This document shows, in pieces, positions 10,410-22,684 of a stretch of DNA of 64,000 bases. This DNA is from Caenorhabditis elegans. Taxonomy: Eukaryota; Nematoda; Chromadorea; Rhabditida; Rhabditidae. Position 1 is the first letter of the stretch. Every line of letters starts with the position of its first letter. The stretch covers positions 2,480,001 to 2,544,000 of the forward strand of contig NC_003280.10 of NCBI RefSeq assembly GCF_000002985.6, in the 5' to 3' direction. A program made the position numbers and the translations under genes. Under the pieces are notes generated by a model. It had not been told where the DNA came from. It did no database searches and saw only the letters and a program-made list of their open reading frames with translations.

Positions 10410-13400
10410 GTTCCTACGACAACTCCGTATACAGGCTCGATTCAAAATCGAGCAACAAAATCTACAACCTCTTGCTGGAAAAGAAAAATGAACTAACCGA
10501 TCGCATTAGTCTACAAGTTGCTGCTAAATTCAATTTATCGGAAATTAGTTTCAAAAATTTTCCAAATTCCACGATTTATGTAGAAATTCTGCAGAAAAGT
10601 TGCCTGAAGTCACTTTGCCTTGGAAACTTGAAAAACATTGCAAGTTTTTTTGAAGATGGTAAGTTGTTTATCAGATCGTGCAGATGTTTTTTTTTTGGAA
10701 TTTTTACCTGTTTTCCAGATCAAAAATCTATCAACATTTGTTATTTGTTAAGTTATTATCTCAATGAAGATTCTCGTAGAAATCTTCAAACTTTGGATTT
10801 GAGCGGGAAGGAGGAATTTTCAACAGGATGGACTGTAAAGGTTAGTATTTTAAAAACCATTTTTGGTAAACTAAAGTTCTTCCGGGCGGAGTGTGATGGC
10901 AGAAATGAATTATAATGGACGCGCATTTTCACGTTTCTGGGGTTTCTACTCATCGTATCCAGCTGAATGCCTAGCGGTAAAACACTGAAAATTTTGCTGA
11001 TTTAGATTTTGATAAAGTTAATTAAATTTTGTTCATTCAATTATTAGGAGTGAAAAAAAGTTATGGGTCAATATTTATTTTTTTTCGCAGCTTATCGATT
11101 TTTCAAATTGTGGGGCATTGTGTTATCAACCAAGATCGTTCATTCGAAGATAGTCAAGCATTTTTTTTACCTCCCGAAGTGCCCTAACTCGAAGCCATTT
11201 ATTCAGGCATTTTCCCGGACCATTCAAATTTTTTTGTGGATCGATGATTAGCTAAAAAGAATTTAAACTTGTTTTTTGAAAATTTTGCATTCATGGAAAT
11301 GTTTTTTGGGATATTTTCAATAAAATATTTCATGTTTTATTTGAAATATAACAATTTGAAACTAATGTTTTCAACTGAAAAACGCGAGGTTTGCTTCATG
11401 TGGAAACATAACAGTTAACTTAATTTACGAAGTTTCATTAAAATTGTTTCTTTTTTTTCAATTCTTTACGAAAAATTTGGCCAAAAAAGTTGTTTTTTTT
11501 TTAATCTGGATTTGTTCAAATATTTAAAACAAATTAATTTCACGTGATTGCAACAAATAACTCACAACATGTGTGCTTATATTTAGCATGCTAGATGATT
11601 CAAAAAACCAAAACAAATAAATCAAAGAAATTCATTACTAATTCAAAAAAAAAATTAAATTTTAAAAATAAAACTATATCCACGAAGTTTTTAAATTGCA
11701 CTCAAAAGTTTTCTACTATGTTCTATTGAAAAATTATGTAAAAAATATATTTAACTGTGATTGTTTCTAAGATTGCAGCCAGAGGTACCCATTTACAGCT
11801 TTAGGTTCGTCAAAAATTCTTCAAAATGTTTTTTCTTGAAAATTCTTGATTGTTATACTAAAATGATGCGGCCCTGTGTAAACTTTTGTTACACATACAA
11901 AATTTGTTTGATTCGTCATAATCAAATGATAATGGAAAACATTTTTAGGTCAAATTTTTTGAAACTTTCTCGAGATTTAAATTTCAAACTCAAATGATGT
12001 GTATGTCTCAACATAATAGGGTGATGAATTCTTTTTGTCGTTTTTTTTTCAGTTTTGAATGTTTTTTTTATTTGATTTCCACGGACACGAAACAAAAGTC
12101 GAATTTATTCAGATCGGTCATATGTTCCCTTCACTCACGACTCTATCCATTCGCGGAAGAACTCTCTACAAAAAAGAGTTTTTGGTAGTTTGTCAAAATT
12201 TTCCCAAACTCATATCTTTGGATATTAGTGATACAAATGTACAGCTGCTTTTTGGTATATCCTACCTTATCCACTTGCGAGAACTCACTATGCAAAACTT
12301 GACATTTCTCTCTCACTTCGTCTGGCTCGATTTGTTCCATTTGAGTGGATTAGAATTTTTGGATATATCTAGAGATAAGTAAGTGTGGTACTTGTGTATT
12401 ATAACCACCCAGTTTTAGAATAAATCAAACTGTCATTAATTTATTCACGTTTTCCAGGTTAAACAAAGATATGAAAACTGTTAGACAATACGTGGATTGC
12501 GGTATGGGCCTTTCAAATTTGAGATTTTTGGATTGCTCTGGAACTGATATTGATGATCAATTAGTTCAATGCTTACAACTTTCGCATCCTAAGTTGAAAC
12601 AAATATGCGTATTCGGTAAAAAAAAATATGCGTATAGTGTTTACTTTTTGAAGTTCGAGTGCATGAGTATTTTTTGATTGGATTTTTTGAATGCAAAATG
12701 TTTGTTTTTGATTTCAAATACTTTATTTTGTATGGAAATTCAACAAAATTTAGCATTTATCATTATCATAATTACTTCAGGTTTCTGCCCGATCTCGCTT
12801 CTTTTTAGCTTTCAGATGAGGTTAACTTGAAAATAAAAAAATAAAACTTTAAAATTTATTTTTGTTGACCGCCAAAAAACTTTTGATCGAAATTATTTTA
12901 TTTTTTATAAATAATTGATGTAAACAGGTGAAATTAAGTTTCTCAAATTTGGCTCAAATGTTTTGTATTTTTACAAACTGTTTACACTATTTACAAATCA
13001 ATAACTTTTGAAGAAAAAAGTTTTGAGCTTTTTTGACAACCAACAATAGACTTTTTTGTACGAGTTTTTAACAAAATATCTTTATTGTAATATTGCATCG
13101 TGTACTAAGCAAAGTTTGCACATAAACCTCATATGAAAGCAAAAAAAACGAGATCAATTCAAAGTCGTTTTTGAATTTAAAATTTGTTTGTCTTATTCAA
13201 TTATATAGTAACGTCAATGTTGAGTTGAGAACCACTGACACCTGTAAAATACACGAAAACGTTGGAAATCAATTTCAGACAGTGTTCTTCAACGCTCAAC
13301 TATACAATCTGCAGGGATGATGACATTAAACACAGCGACTCTCGGCTCGTCGCTGAACTGCTTAAATTATTTCGTGGCCCGAAGAAAAGAATATGCAGTT

Positions 13401-16400
13401 TGGAAATGTTTGAAAGAAATTAACACTCATGTTTATAATACGAAAGACGATGAGCTAAATCACACGAATTTCATAAATTGTACACTCCGAGCAATGAATA
13501 CATTTTCTTCAAAAAACGTTGGCGATGAAGGAATCAGGTGCTTGGTTCAAATTTCAATGTAAGTGTGAACATTCTTCAAAAATTCGGGAAATCCAAAATT
13601 GTTTCAGACGTTCGTACAAATTGTTTAGTTTTCAGAAAGACTGTTTTCAAAACAAAGTTCCGTAAATGATTAAGAAGTTTTGGAAGTTTTTGTTCTGAAA
13701 GTTCATAAACGATCGGAATATTTTGTTTAGATTTTTTAAGCAGGAGATAAAATCTTGAAAAAATGTGGAAACAATTCGATTAGAAGGCCATGCATAAGCT
13801 TTAAACGTTCTAGTGTAGTTCTAGAAGCACCGAAAAAAATTCAGAAATAAAGAGAATAGGATTTCCAACCTTCAAAAAAAGACCTAAAAATTTTAGCTTG
13901 CAAACGGTTGGCATCTACAATGTATTTTATTTTCCTCTTTTACAAATTCAAAAGATGGTACCTTCATGTGGTCTTCCCACGCTCCACCAATGACCATTGA
14001 TCAAACCCATTGATCAAAAAGTTTAAAAAAAATGAGTGGAGCGTTGCGCTCTCTGTTCACGTGTGATACAAGAAAAATTTGCCAATCTAAAAGTTGTTAG
14101 CAATGTAGTAAACGCTTTTTTCTATTTTTGCTGAGTGTCAAGATATAAACATGAAATGCTGGCCACAATGTAGCACCTTGAGTATCTACTTCTCAACCGT
14201 TAATGAAGATACAGTCACGGTCATAAAGGTATGGAAAAATCGATGTTTCCGTTAATCAAGCTCATTTAAAAAAAACAGCCATTACTCAAAAACTAAAAGA
14301 TATTTCAAAAATCTGTCAACTAGCTAAATGTTGTCCATGATCTGTTCTGTAATTTTTTGTAAATAATTTTTCAAAACGTTTCTATTTAAAAAGTTACAGC
14401 GGCAGGCATCTGACAGGTCAGTTTTTAACATCCAATCAGAAGTCGGCTGAAACTCATGGATATGTTTTTTCATAGAAAAGGCAAAATAATCTGCATTACA
14501 TTTTCTATTGTTTGCTTAAAAAACTGTTGCTCTCGCGCCTGCAAAAAAGTAGTTTTAAAAGTTTAGACTAAAACCTTATGGTGGGAAAATGTAACCAGAT
14601 TTTTGAGCATATGGGCTTACCCATATCTTATGAGATACAAGGTTAAACTTTTTTAACTGCTTTTTTGCCGGCGTGTGAGCAAAAGTTTTATAAGCAAACA
14701 ATAGAAAATACAATGTAGATTATTTTGCTACCAACACCTTTTCTGTGAAAAAACATATCCATGAGTTTCAGCCGATTTCTGATTGGATGTTAAAAACTGA
14801 CCTGTTAGATGTTTGCCGCTGTAACTTTTTTAATAGAAACGTTTGTAAAAAATAATTTACAAAAAATTACAGAGCAGATAATGGACAACATTTAGCTAGT
14901 TGACAGATTTTTAAAATATCTTTTAGTTTTTGAGTAATGGCTGTTTTTTTTTAATGAGCTTGATTAACGGAAACATCGTTTTTCCATACCTTTATGACCG
15001 TGACTGTATAATAGAAAAATAGTTTGTATTGATAAAGTGTTTTCAACTTAAGATGTACATGCTCGCAATTGATTACGAATGTTCTCAAAATCCACAAATG
15101 TCAAATTTGTCTAGAGTTAGTGTTGCCAAAAATGCAAAAATTTCAAGAAAACCAACCTTATAATCTTAAAAATTGTCACACCATGATGGAACACCCGTTC
15201 ATTTACCCCATCAACATTGTCAATCACGGACTTACTACGTCCCCACGCGTTAGATACTTAGTCAACGCTCGGTAAATTTTCTGCTATTTCAAAACGCGCG
15301 GGAAATTTTTTTTAAACGAGGAGAAAAAAAAGTGATTCAAGTTCAATTAGATTCAATAACGGGGTATGTGAAGATCAATAAAGTGAGAGAATTGGAACGG
15401 GGAATGTTTTTTTCGTTTAATTAAACTAATAACATTTCAGGCAAGAAACAATGAAAATGCCAATACTTGAAAGAAGTCTGGCATTGAAACGACTTTCAAA
15501 CTTCATTGTTGATCTTCCAAGTTTGGATTCACTTGACCGTCTTGGTTTTCATGTTGCTGTTTGGCAAGCTGTTTTTAATCTGCTTTCCAACTTTCCAAAT
15601 GACTCTGACTGCGAGAAAATCTGGCTGGCTGCGATGGGTTTTCTTCAAAAAAATCACATTTCTGTTTATTGTCAAACTGGAGTGCTAACTGTTTTGCATA
15701 TGTGCACAACTATAATGACTCAAGACCAATTGAGCTTGTTTGCGGAAAAAAGACCACACATGCTACAGCTTTTTCTTGCTTTAAATTGGTCATTGAATAA
15801 AAAAGAACACAATTTGACTCGATGCATAATGCATATAATTCATTACTTGACAAAATCGAGTTACGAGGCCTGCAAATATTTGGAAGGAATTAACTTTGTT
15901 AGTGTACTATTAGATTGCATGAGGAGTTTCAACAATGATCAGATAAATGTTCAATGTCTCGCAGTCATGGTAAATTTAGCCCGTCATTTAGAATACAAAT
16001 GTTTTGGAATTAAAATGCGATTGGATTTCTACATTTTCTTCAGGTTGGTTTTTCGTGTTAGAGCCAACTTTCGTAAAGTTTTTCAAATTACATATATTAG
16101 TGTGGTCGAGTTGTTTCTTTACGCGACTACGTGACAAAGGCTAAAATTGTAAAATTGCGCAAAAACTCACACTTCTCCTCGTGGAGTACACGGATCTATC
16201 TTTCGACAAAAAGCATTATTTTTCAGCGCAAGTTTTTGCGATACAAAAAAAGAATCAACATACTATGGATGCACATATATTGCACTTTTGCTGATCAGTT
16301 CGGAGAAGCAAAACAGTAATTGTTGGTACTGGGATGATGCAAATGATTTGCTGATGGAAAACTGCTCAAATTACTTGCCTTCATCAATCGCACACTATTA

Positions 16401-16641
16401 TAAACATTTGATTACCCTTGACTTTCTCCACGATATTCTTAAAACGACAAAAGGAATTGGTCTAATTCTCTGGGCTCTTTCGACAATACGGATATATTTG
16501 AGAAGTATTAGTAAAATTAGCAGACAGTTCAAGTGTAATCTTATTTTCACCATTACCAAAATTTCCTGCAAAAAACAATTCGAAACGACGAAAATTGAAG
16601 AAGTTGGGAAAATAATCATGGCTAATTATCTTTTACTATGA
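10410..16641 (+). CDS. ZYG-11/ZER-1-like leucine-rich repeat plus armadillo-type protein
   Basis: Coding exons: about 10410-10658 (5' limit uncertain), 10719-10840, 12113-12378, 12458-12615, 13279-13558, 15441-16043, 16227-16641. All six junctions keep phase, giving roughly 680 residues without an internal stop. The N-terminal half has LRR-like strands (LKSLCLGNL, LQTLDLSGK, LTTLSIRG, LISLDISD, LEFLDISR, LRFLDCSG). The C-terminal half is helical and matches the armadillo-like region of ZYG-11 proteins (CLAVMVNLARHLE, STYYGCTYIALLL, HYYKHLITLDFL, LILWALSTI). ZYG-11 and ZER-1 are substrate receptors of CUL-2 ubiquitin ligases; worms carry many divergent paralogues, and this is taken as one. A good start codon was not found: TAA lies just before 10409, and weak acceptors at TTTAAG 10409 or ATACAG 10434 imply an upstream exon. 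The long introns hold repeats, including a complete palindromic element. Confidence 0.8.
10841..12112 (+). other. Long intron of the ZYG-11-like gene
   Basis: The flanking exons join in phase (GWTVK|IGHMFPSL) exactly where the LRR pattern continues, so no exon is needed between them. Sequence is T- and A-rich with poly-T blocks; frames at 11063 and 11761 show no family features. Confidence 0.6.
14212..15006. mobile_element. 795-bp palindromic Tc/mariner-type element (MITE) with TA duplication
   Basis: The ends are exact complements: CAGTCACGGTCATAAAGGTA at 14212 and its reverse complement ending at 15006, each flanked by TA (14210-14211 and 15007-15008). The arms pair for about 350 bp, markers being GTTTCCGTTAATCAAGCTCA and ATGGATATGTTTTTTC, around a short centre. 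There is no transposase frame. TA target and CAGT ends are typical of Tc1/mariner-mobilised elements. It lies in the 1.88-kb intron 13559-15440 and does not interrupt coding sequence. Confidence 0.9.
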
Positions 16642-17160
16642 TATCTTTTACTTTTTTATCTTTTACTCATCCATTTTGAAAAAAATTATCTTTTACTCAT
16701 TTACTCATTTTTTCCATTTTTTGCTAAAAATCAGTTTTTCGGGTAAAAAAGTTGTCAGGAAGCCGATTTGGGACCTAAATTTGGCCAAATTTCTTTAGTT
16801 AATGATAAGGTTATCGTTATCTATTAGATAAAGTACTCCGACCACCCATCCGGTCTTCACTAGTCATATATCTCGATATGTATATTCAGGAAAAATTATT
16901 GAGAAAACTGATGGAGTCCTTTCTGAAATGTCTTTGATTGATGGAATTAACAGTTTTTATCGCTCATCTACTCAAGTTTTCCAATTTTAATTTTTTATCT
17001 TTTACTCATCATTTTGAAAAAAAAATTATCTTTTACTCATTTACTCATTTTTTTGAAATTTTACCAAAAAAAGAGTTTTTCGTGTAAAGAAATATTTTCA
17101 AGCCGATTTGGTTGATCAAACTGCTCAGTTAACGTTGGTTAAAGATGTTCCATAGATAAA
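16642..17160 (+). repeat. ATCTTTTACTCATTTACTCA repeat blocks and a diverged duplication
   Basis: The last ZYG-11-like exon is followed by repeated ATCTTTTACTCAT units at about 16645-16710 and 16996-17055. Between and after them, the segment GAGAAAACTGATGGAG (16901) recurs diverged as GAGAAAATTGATGGAG (17286), suggesting a tandem duplication of about 390 bp. The frame at 17190-17456 lies in the second copy and is not supported as a gene. Confidence 0.6.
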
Positions 17161-17472
17161 CTGTTGGAAAAAATTTTCCAACTAAAAAGTTGCCATTATA
17201 TCATCAAAGATCCAGACAAGCGAGTTCAAGTGACTATGTGGAGTCTACCCACTCAAAAATTTTTTTTTTCAAAAATCAAAATTTTGAGAAAATTGATGGA
17301 GATCTTCCTGAAATGCATATAATAGATGAAATTAACTGTCCTGAAAAAAATTTACTACACTTTAACTGGAATTTTAACCAAATTTTTGCCGATTCAGTTA
17401 CCCAACGTAGAATTTTGAGAACACAAGAGAACACAAACTTATATCAGATCATTTGAAGAAGTTCAAAAAAAA

Positions 17473-17545
17473 TTCTGAATGGATCCGGATTCGAACCAGG
17501 ATTGTTTCTACTGAAGAGCCCGCGCTTTACCACTTCACCAAACAG
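17473..17545 (-). repeat. tRNA-like fragment (A- and B-box bearing)
   Basis: On the minus strand, TGGTGAAGTGG fits the internal A box and GGTTCGAATCC fits the B box at normal distance, with GGATCCATTCAG downstream. The anticodon arm does not form five pairs and the T stem has a mismatch, so this is read as a decayed tRNA or tRNA-derived repeat, not a working gene. Confidence 0.5.
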
Positions 17546-18130
17546 GTGAGAGGCGCCCTCGTTTCAAAGCTATATATGAAATCTGTTCCATTTTGAATTT
17601 GGTAACTCAAATTGACAACTCTTCATGATAACACGAAAGTATTCTATTCTGGAATGTTGTGCAACTATTCTTATCCATAGCTAACTTGTCCTAATTGATC
17701 TTATCCATAACGGGAATGTAGCTTATTTGATTTTGTAGTCTTAGAATGTGCCTGTATTCTTCAGTGAAACCCTCCCGGCGGCCTAAAATGTTTTTAAAAC
17801 TATTATATTTCTAAACTTCACTAGATAACAGTTTGGGAATTTCTGTGATTCATCGAAAAAGCCTTTTGCGAAAAAATCATCGTAGGCCTAAAAATTTTTT
17901 CTCAAAAACACCTCGAGTCTTGTATTTTCGTGGAGATAATATGCTCAGTAATTTTTATAAATTATTTTTTTCATCAAAAGCCCTGTTTTCGAGGTTAAAA
18001 CGTCTTTTTTGCGGTTTTATTCCTTTCAAAAATAAAAATGTCGTCAAATAAAATGCACGATACGCAAATGTACGCAAACACCGAGGTGTACCGTACTCCG
18101 AACAATTTTTAATTTCGATTTCGCCTTGGT

Positions 18131-18890
18131 TTTACTTCAAAACTTGGAACTTGGGTGCCTCATGAACTTTCGGCATCACAGAAGCTCACTCGGGTCAACG
18201 TTTGTACTCAACTTCTAACTTTTCGTCGAAAGTTCGATTGGCTGAACAATCTGGTTACTGGAGATGAGAAGTGGGTGCTCTATGTTAACCATTCCAGAAA
18301 ACGTCAATGGCTTCCGATCGGTGAGAAAGGAATACCGACGCCAAAGCCTGATCTTCACCCAAAAAAGATTATGATCTGTGTCTGGTGGGGTGTTCAAGGA
18401 CCCGTGCACTGGGAATTGTTGCCAACTAATAAAACTATCACTGCTGATTACTATTGTGCCCAATTGGACCGAGTTGCAGAAAAGACCAACGGAAAATATG
18501 AAAAACTATATTTTCTTCACGATAATGCTAGGCCTCATGTCGCCAAGAAGACTTTCCAAAAGCTGCAAGATCTTGGTTGGACTGTTTTACCGCATCCACC
18601 ATATTCTCCAGATCTTGCACCAACCGACTACCATTTGTTCTTGTCTCTCAGTGACTACATGCGCGACAAGCAATTCGACGACGAAGAGCATCTCAAAACT
18701 GAACTCTCCACTTTCTTCTCATCGCGTTCGCCGGATTTCTTCTCCCGTGGCATCATGATGTTACCTAGTAAATGGCAACAAGTGGTGGACACTAATGGTG
18801 AATACTTGTGTGAATAGTACTACTTGTCGCTTGAGAGAAATAAATTTTTTTCAAAAAAAAAATAGTACAAAAACTTATGGGACAACCTGA
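18131..18890 (+). mobile_element. 5'-truncated mariner-family transposon
   Basis: The element starts inside the transposase at a TWVPHEL-type motif and runs to a 3' terminal sequence containing ACTTATGGGACAACCTGATA (about 18875). Upstream is an unrelated dispersed repeat (GTACGCAAACACCGAGG near 18071), so the 5' inverted repeat and the DNA-binding N-terminus are missing. It cannot be autonomous. Confidence 0.85.
18155..18817 (+). pseudogene. mariner transposase, catalytic part only
   Basis: The frame is open for about 220 codons to TAG 18815-18817 and shows the mariner catalytic core: TGDEKW (first Asp), HDNARPH (second Asp) and SPDLAPTDYHLF (third Asp), the DD34D arrangement, followed by the usual C-terminal KWQQVVDTNGEYL. 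Full-length mariner transposases are about 340-350 residues; the two helix-turn-helix domains that bind the terminal repeats are absent. No internal stop or frameshift, so the insertion or its truncation may be fairly recent. Part of the truncated element at 18131-18890. Confidence 0.88.
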
Positions 18891-19222
18891 TATATTTGTT
18901 TCTCTAATATTTAAAATAAAGCGTTTAACCACAAATTTCTAATTTCTAAAATTTGTATTTCCTCCATTTACGCAAACTCAAGGCCCGGCAAACCGTACGT
19001 GGCTGCAAAATCTCTACCGTAGTAAAATTTGGCTGACTGAATATTCAACGTTTGATACTCAGTGAAAAGATTCGTACGAGACTTTCTTAGTTATTGAAAT
19101 GCTGGGTATTTCGGCCATTTTTGAGCAGAAATTGTGAATCTGACAAAACTCCTGAAAACGTCTGAAACTGTTTCCGTTGCAACATACAAGAATTCACACA
19201 AGATGTATTCAATAATGACATA

Positions 19223-20124
19223 CAGCGCTGGCCAAAAAGATATCCACTTTTAGTTTTTTGATGATTTCGCTATTTTTCAAATCTGTATAACTCCAAAACT
19301 AGAAATGCTATCAAAAAAATTTTAACTGGTAAAGTATAGCCCGTAATCAGGTCTATTTGTTTTTATATGTTTCAAAAATTCACTAAAATCATGGCAAGTA
19401 ATAAAGCGGCCGACATCTCGTGAGTCCATTTTTAATGATGGTTACTAAAACGGCTGTAACTCAAGAGCTATATTTTTAATGGGAGGTTTGTGAAAGTAAT
19501 ACGATGTTTATATAATATTTCACTGTTTGCAAATTGTTACTTTTTTAGAAATCCGCAAGGAAAAAAGATAGGAGAGTTCAAAGAGGAATTGTGTAGGGGA
19601 ATTTTGAGCACATTTCTCATAAACAGTGAATGATTTGTTCCTATTTTTATTTTTTGGTTAGTATATAGTTTAAATATCATAACTACATTAGTTCTTTACA
19701 AAAATAATTGACCAAAAATTTTCAATCCAAGAAACCTGATTTTTGATTATGCCATCTAAACAGTGTCTTGTAGGACACTAGTTTCAGCTCACATATCTTT
19801 TTTAATGGAGGGTTCAGCACAAAGTTAATATGTGAAAACAGTGAAAAATTATATAAACATCGTATTACTTTCACAAACCTCCCATTAAAAATATAGCTCT
19901 TGAGTTACAGTCGTTTTAGTAACCATCATTAAAAATAGACTCACGAGATGTCGGCCGCTTTATTACTTGCCATCATTTTAGTGAACTTTTGAAACATATA
20001 AAAAAAAATAGACCTGATTACGGGCTATACTTTATCAGTTGAATTTTTTTGATAGCATTTCTAGTTTTGGAGTTATACTTATTTGAAAAAATAGCGAAAT
20101 CATCAAAAAACTAAAAGTGGATAT
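19223..20124. mobile_element. Palindromic element with Tc1-type terminal sequence
   Basis: At TA 19221-19222 the sequence CAGCGCTGGCCAAAAAGATA begins; Tc1 ends are known to start CAGTGCTGGCCAAAAAGATA, one base different. The left arm (19223 to about 19510) is mirrored at about 19855-20124 (markers GACCTGATTACGGGCTATAC, TGTCGGCCGCTTTATTAC). The right end diverges after AAAAGTGGATAT, so the last ~17 bp of the right terminus are lost. No transposase; a Tc1-mobilised foldback element is inferred. Confidence 0.8.
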
Positions 20125-20324
20125 ATCTACATATCTATATATTATATACCATATCAAAAAGCTGAGTTCAAGCTGCAAATTGCCTAAAAAAAACCAAAAA
20201 TGGGCTTAAAATGTGCAAAAAATGTTCTCCTGGTCGATGCACCATGTGTTACAGCTTAAGAACAAAAAGTGACTAACCAATAGTCTCTATAAAAAAGGAA
20301 CATTTTAAATAAAAAAGTATCTTA

Positions 20325-20420
20325 CAGAGTACGAGTTTGAGTTTGCGACAGCCGACGAGTTGGAGTTCTTCAAAGATTTTGATAAGCATATACACTTGAT
20401 AGTAAACTCTGCAATATAAA
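20325..20420 (+). pseudogene. Coding-like remnant before the LINE fragment
   Basis: After TCTTACAG the sequence reads as an acidic segment (TEYEFEFATADELEFFKDF) before ending near 20420. Codon-like remnants resume beyond the LINE at 21170. Possibly an exon of a gene broken by the retrotransposon; family not recognised. Confidence 0.3.
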
Positions 20421-21165
20421 AATCCCGGCAAATATTGAAAACCTTCCGGTCCACAAACGCTCTTTTTTACTTCAAACTTTTCAACACATACGTCCGTCCC
20501 ATTCTTGAATTTGGATGTGAAATCTTCAAACCAAAACTTAAATCATTAGTCGAAAAATTAGAAAAACCCCAGCGTTATTTCTCCCGTCTTGTATTTAAAA
20601 GATGCAAAATCTCATATGAATCGTATGCTGACCGCCTGATACAAGTAAACCAAACGACTCTGAAACATCATCGGCTCCTTCTTATAGCTAAAACATATCA
20701 TGATATTGTCACGGATACACGTCACTTCCCCGAATTTACAAAATACCTCAAAAAGTCTAAAACTCCACGATTTCCTTATCAGTTGAGTCCTAATGGGCCG
20801 TTCATAAATAACATTTTTCTTCACAAATATCTCTCCTTTTGGAACAAACTTGCCAAACTATTCAATAAGCCAGTGTCAGTCGAAACGTTTACCAAGCGCA
20901 TCTCAGCTCTACCTCTTGATACCATGATATAATGTGTTGTTTATCCCACTTTTCCTTATGAATCTCATCAATATATCTCCCAACCACCCCCACCCACATT
21001 TGGCCACGGACTTGTTCCAATCGGTCATCTTAAATTGTTTCTTCCTCCCCCACTATTCAATCGTTTGTTTTATATTTTGATTTTTTTGTCTGTAATTGAT
21101 TGCTTTTTGTTTTTTTTTTTTGAAATTTTGAATGGTTAAGAAGAAATAAACAAATAAATAAAGAG
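20420..21165 (+). mobile_element. 5'-truncated non-LTR retrotransposon (LINE) 3' end
   Basis: The insert begins within the last part of a reverse-transcriptase ORF, then has a 3' UTR of about 200 bp and an A-rich tail of AAATA-like units (GAAATAAACAAATAAATAAA, near 21143). 5' truncation with a simple-repeat tail is the normal signature of target-primed insertion. Confidence 0.8.
20435..20932 (+). pseudogene. C-terminal fragment of a LINE (CR1/jockey-type) polymerase
   Basis: The open frame (up to 165 codons, ending at TAA 20930-20932) contains LFNTYVRPILEFGCEIF and LEKPQRYFSRLVF, the conserved segment just after the reverse-transcriptase core in CR1/jockey-like LINEs. The C-terminal ...FLHKYLSFWNKL is also typical of that region. 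Endonuclease and catalytic polymerase motifs are absent, so this is a dead fragment. Open over its whole length, so perhaps not very old. Confidence 0.8.
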
Positions 21166-21169
21166 CACA

Positions 21170-21695
21170 CATTCACCAAAATTGGAAAGAGTTGTGATGA
21201 TACGCTTCGTCAAGCTCGACTCAGTTACAAGACCGATGCACGAGCACATCGCATACCTGCTCGACATTTTCATAAAGAAAATGGACAAAATATTGGCTAG
21301 AGTAAGTAATTACCTATCTGGAATACAATTTAAGTTAATTTTTTCAGAGTCAATCATCCAGGTTGTGATGAGCGTGCAGCGTTCTAAATCACACATAAGA
21401 CGTTGGCAGCAGCCGGAGGAGATGTCATTCGGATTGCTGATATGATGCAGTCGAACACAAACATCAGTCATTGAAAGCGACAAAGGAAGCCTACCTCGAC
21501 TGAGTGCTCAGTTAAGAAACTTAACCAATACAATGGTAAGTTCAATATGTCAAAAACAAACTGAACCTCATGTTTTTAGACGAAAAAAAAACTTATCAGA
21601 AGAACAGTTGAAGCTGGCATGAACTCGGATCAGCGGGAGCACGACAGAGATGACCTGGCACAACTCGCAGATTACCTAGGTGATTACCAATAAGA
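21170..21695 (+). pseudogene. Decayed coding-like exons, unknown family
   Basis: Short pieces read as protein in shifting frames: GKSCDDTLRQARLSYKTD (near 21185), LAAAGGDVIRIADMMQSNTN (near 21400), RLSAQLRNLTNTM (near 21500) and LIRRTVEAGMNSDQREHDRD (near 21590), separated by plausible small introns and interrupted by stops. Composition is less AT-rich than the surroundings. It may be the far half of the gene whose remnant precedes the LINE. Function not recognised. Confidence 0.35.
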
Positions 21696-22299
21696 TGTGG
21701 TTTCTACTAGAGGGAACGATTGATAAAGAAGATTTAAAAATAGATTTTTTTTTCCAATAAAGTGTTTATTTGTTATTTAAAAAGCTTGGCTTTTGTGTGT
21801 TACATTTCATCTGAAAAACCCCCTGAAAACATAAAAAATTCAGACAAGATGTATTCAATAATCACATACATTTATTCAATCTTTAACAAAAAAATGATAC
21901 ACATGGGGATTGTTCAGTTTCAAAAAAAAAAATCTAACAACTGCCAAAGGACGCTACTTCTACAGTCATAGGAACTTTTAAACTAGGTAGGTTAAACCAG
22001 AGATCTACGCCTTGATCTTTCTTGCAACAGCTTCTTTGCAATGTGTTTATTTTGAGGGAGGACATAGCTGGTGTTAATAAAAAGTATTCTGAAAGTCTAA
22101 TTGGTCTTGCTTCAAAATTATAGTAACTTCTCATTGGGTAAAAATATATAAAAACGGTTTCCCAGGAAACGTTCTAAGTTATTTTTCTGGTATTTGAATA
22201 CTTTTATTGAGTCGTTCTGAGCCGGATGACGAGAGTATTGCTTATAGCCGTGAGAGAGAGAGCCTGAAAAAAAAACATTATTCACTAAAAAACGTGGTG

Positions 22300-22460
22300 C
22301 CAGAGTGTTTTATTTCGTCTTGATCTACATAGATCTACAAAAAATGCGGGGGAAGAGACTGATTTCGCATGGTTAAAAACATGCTGACGTCACATTTTTT
22401 TTGGGGAAAAATTCCCGCATTTTTTGTAGATCAAACCGTAATTGGACAACTTGGCAGCAC
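22300..22460. repeat. Palindromic GATCTACAAAAAATGCGGG repeat
   Basis: GATCTACAAAAAATGCGGG at about 22330 is matched by CCCGCATTTTTTGTAGATC at about 22416, and the outer ends GTGCCAGAGTG and TTGGCAGCAC are also partly complementary. From memory this is a common C. elegans foldback repeat (ends normally GGTGTCAGAGTGTC-like), which helps place the organism. No coding content. Confidence 0.75.
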
Positions 22461-22684
22461 GTACTGAAAGAGACTTTTAGCGGCTATTTTTTGAAATCTA
22501 ATTTTCAGTGCTGGTAACCTACGCCTAGCAAAAATAGGCGTAGGCCGTATATCTTGTAGTTTTTTTGAAAATAATATATTTAGAGACAAAATTTGTTTTT
22601 TTTTAATTTAAAAATTTATACAAAAAATTACCTCTACACCATGAAAAATAGCCAGAATAATGAAAAATCAATAAAAGCAAGAGG

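Noticed and set aside
10264..10491. ATG-started frame just before the ZYG-11-like exons
   Set aside because: It is in a different frame from the homologous exon and shows no LRR or VHL-box-like features; kept only as possible upstream sequence.
17190..17456. 88-codon frame in the repeat region after the ZYG-11-like gene
   Set aside because: Lies in a diverged tandem repeat, has no domain and no splice partner.
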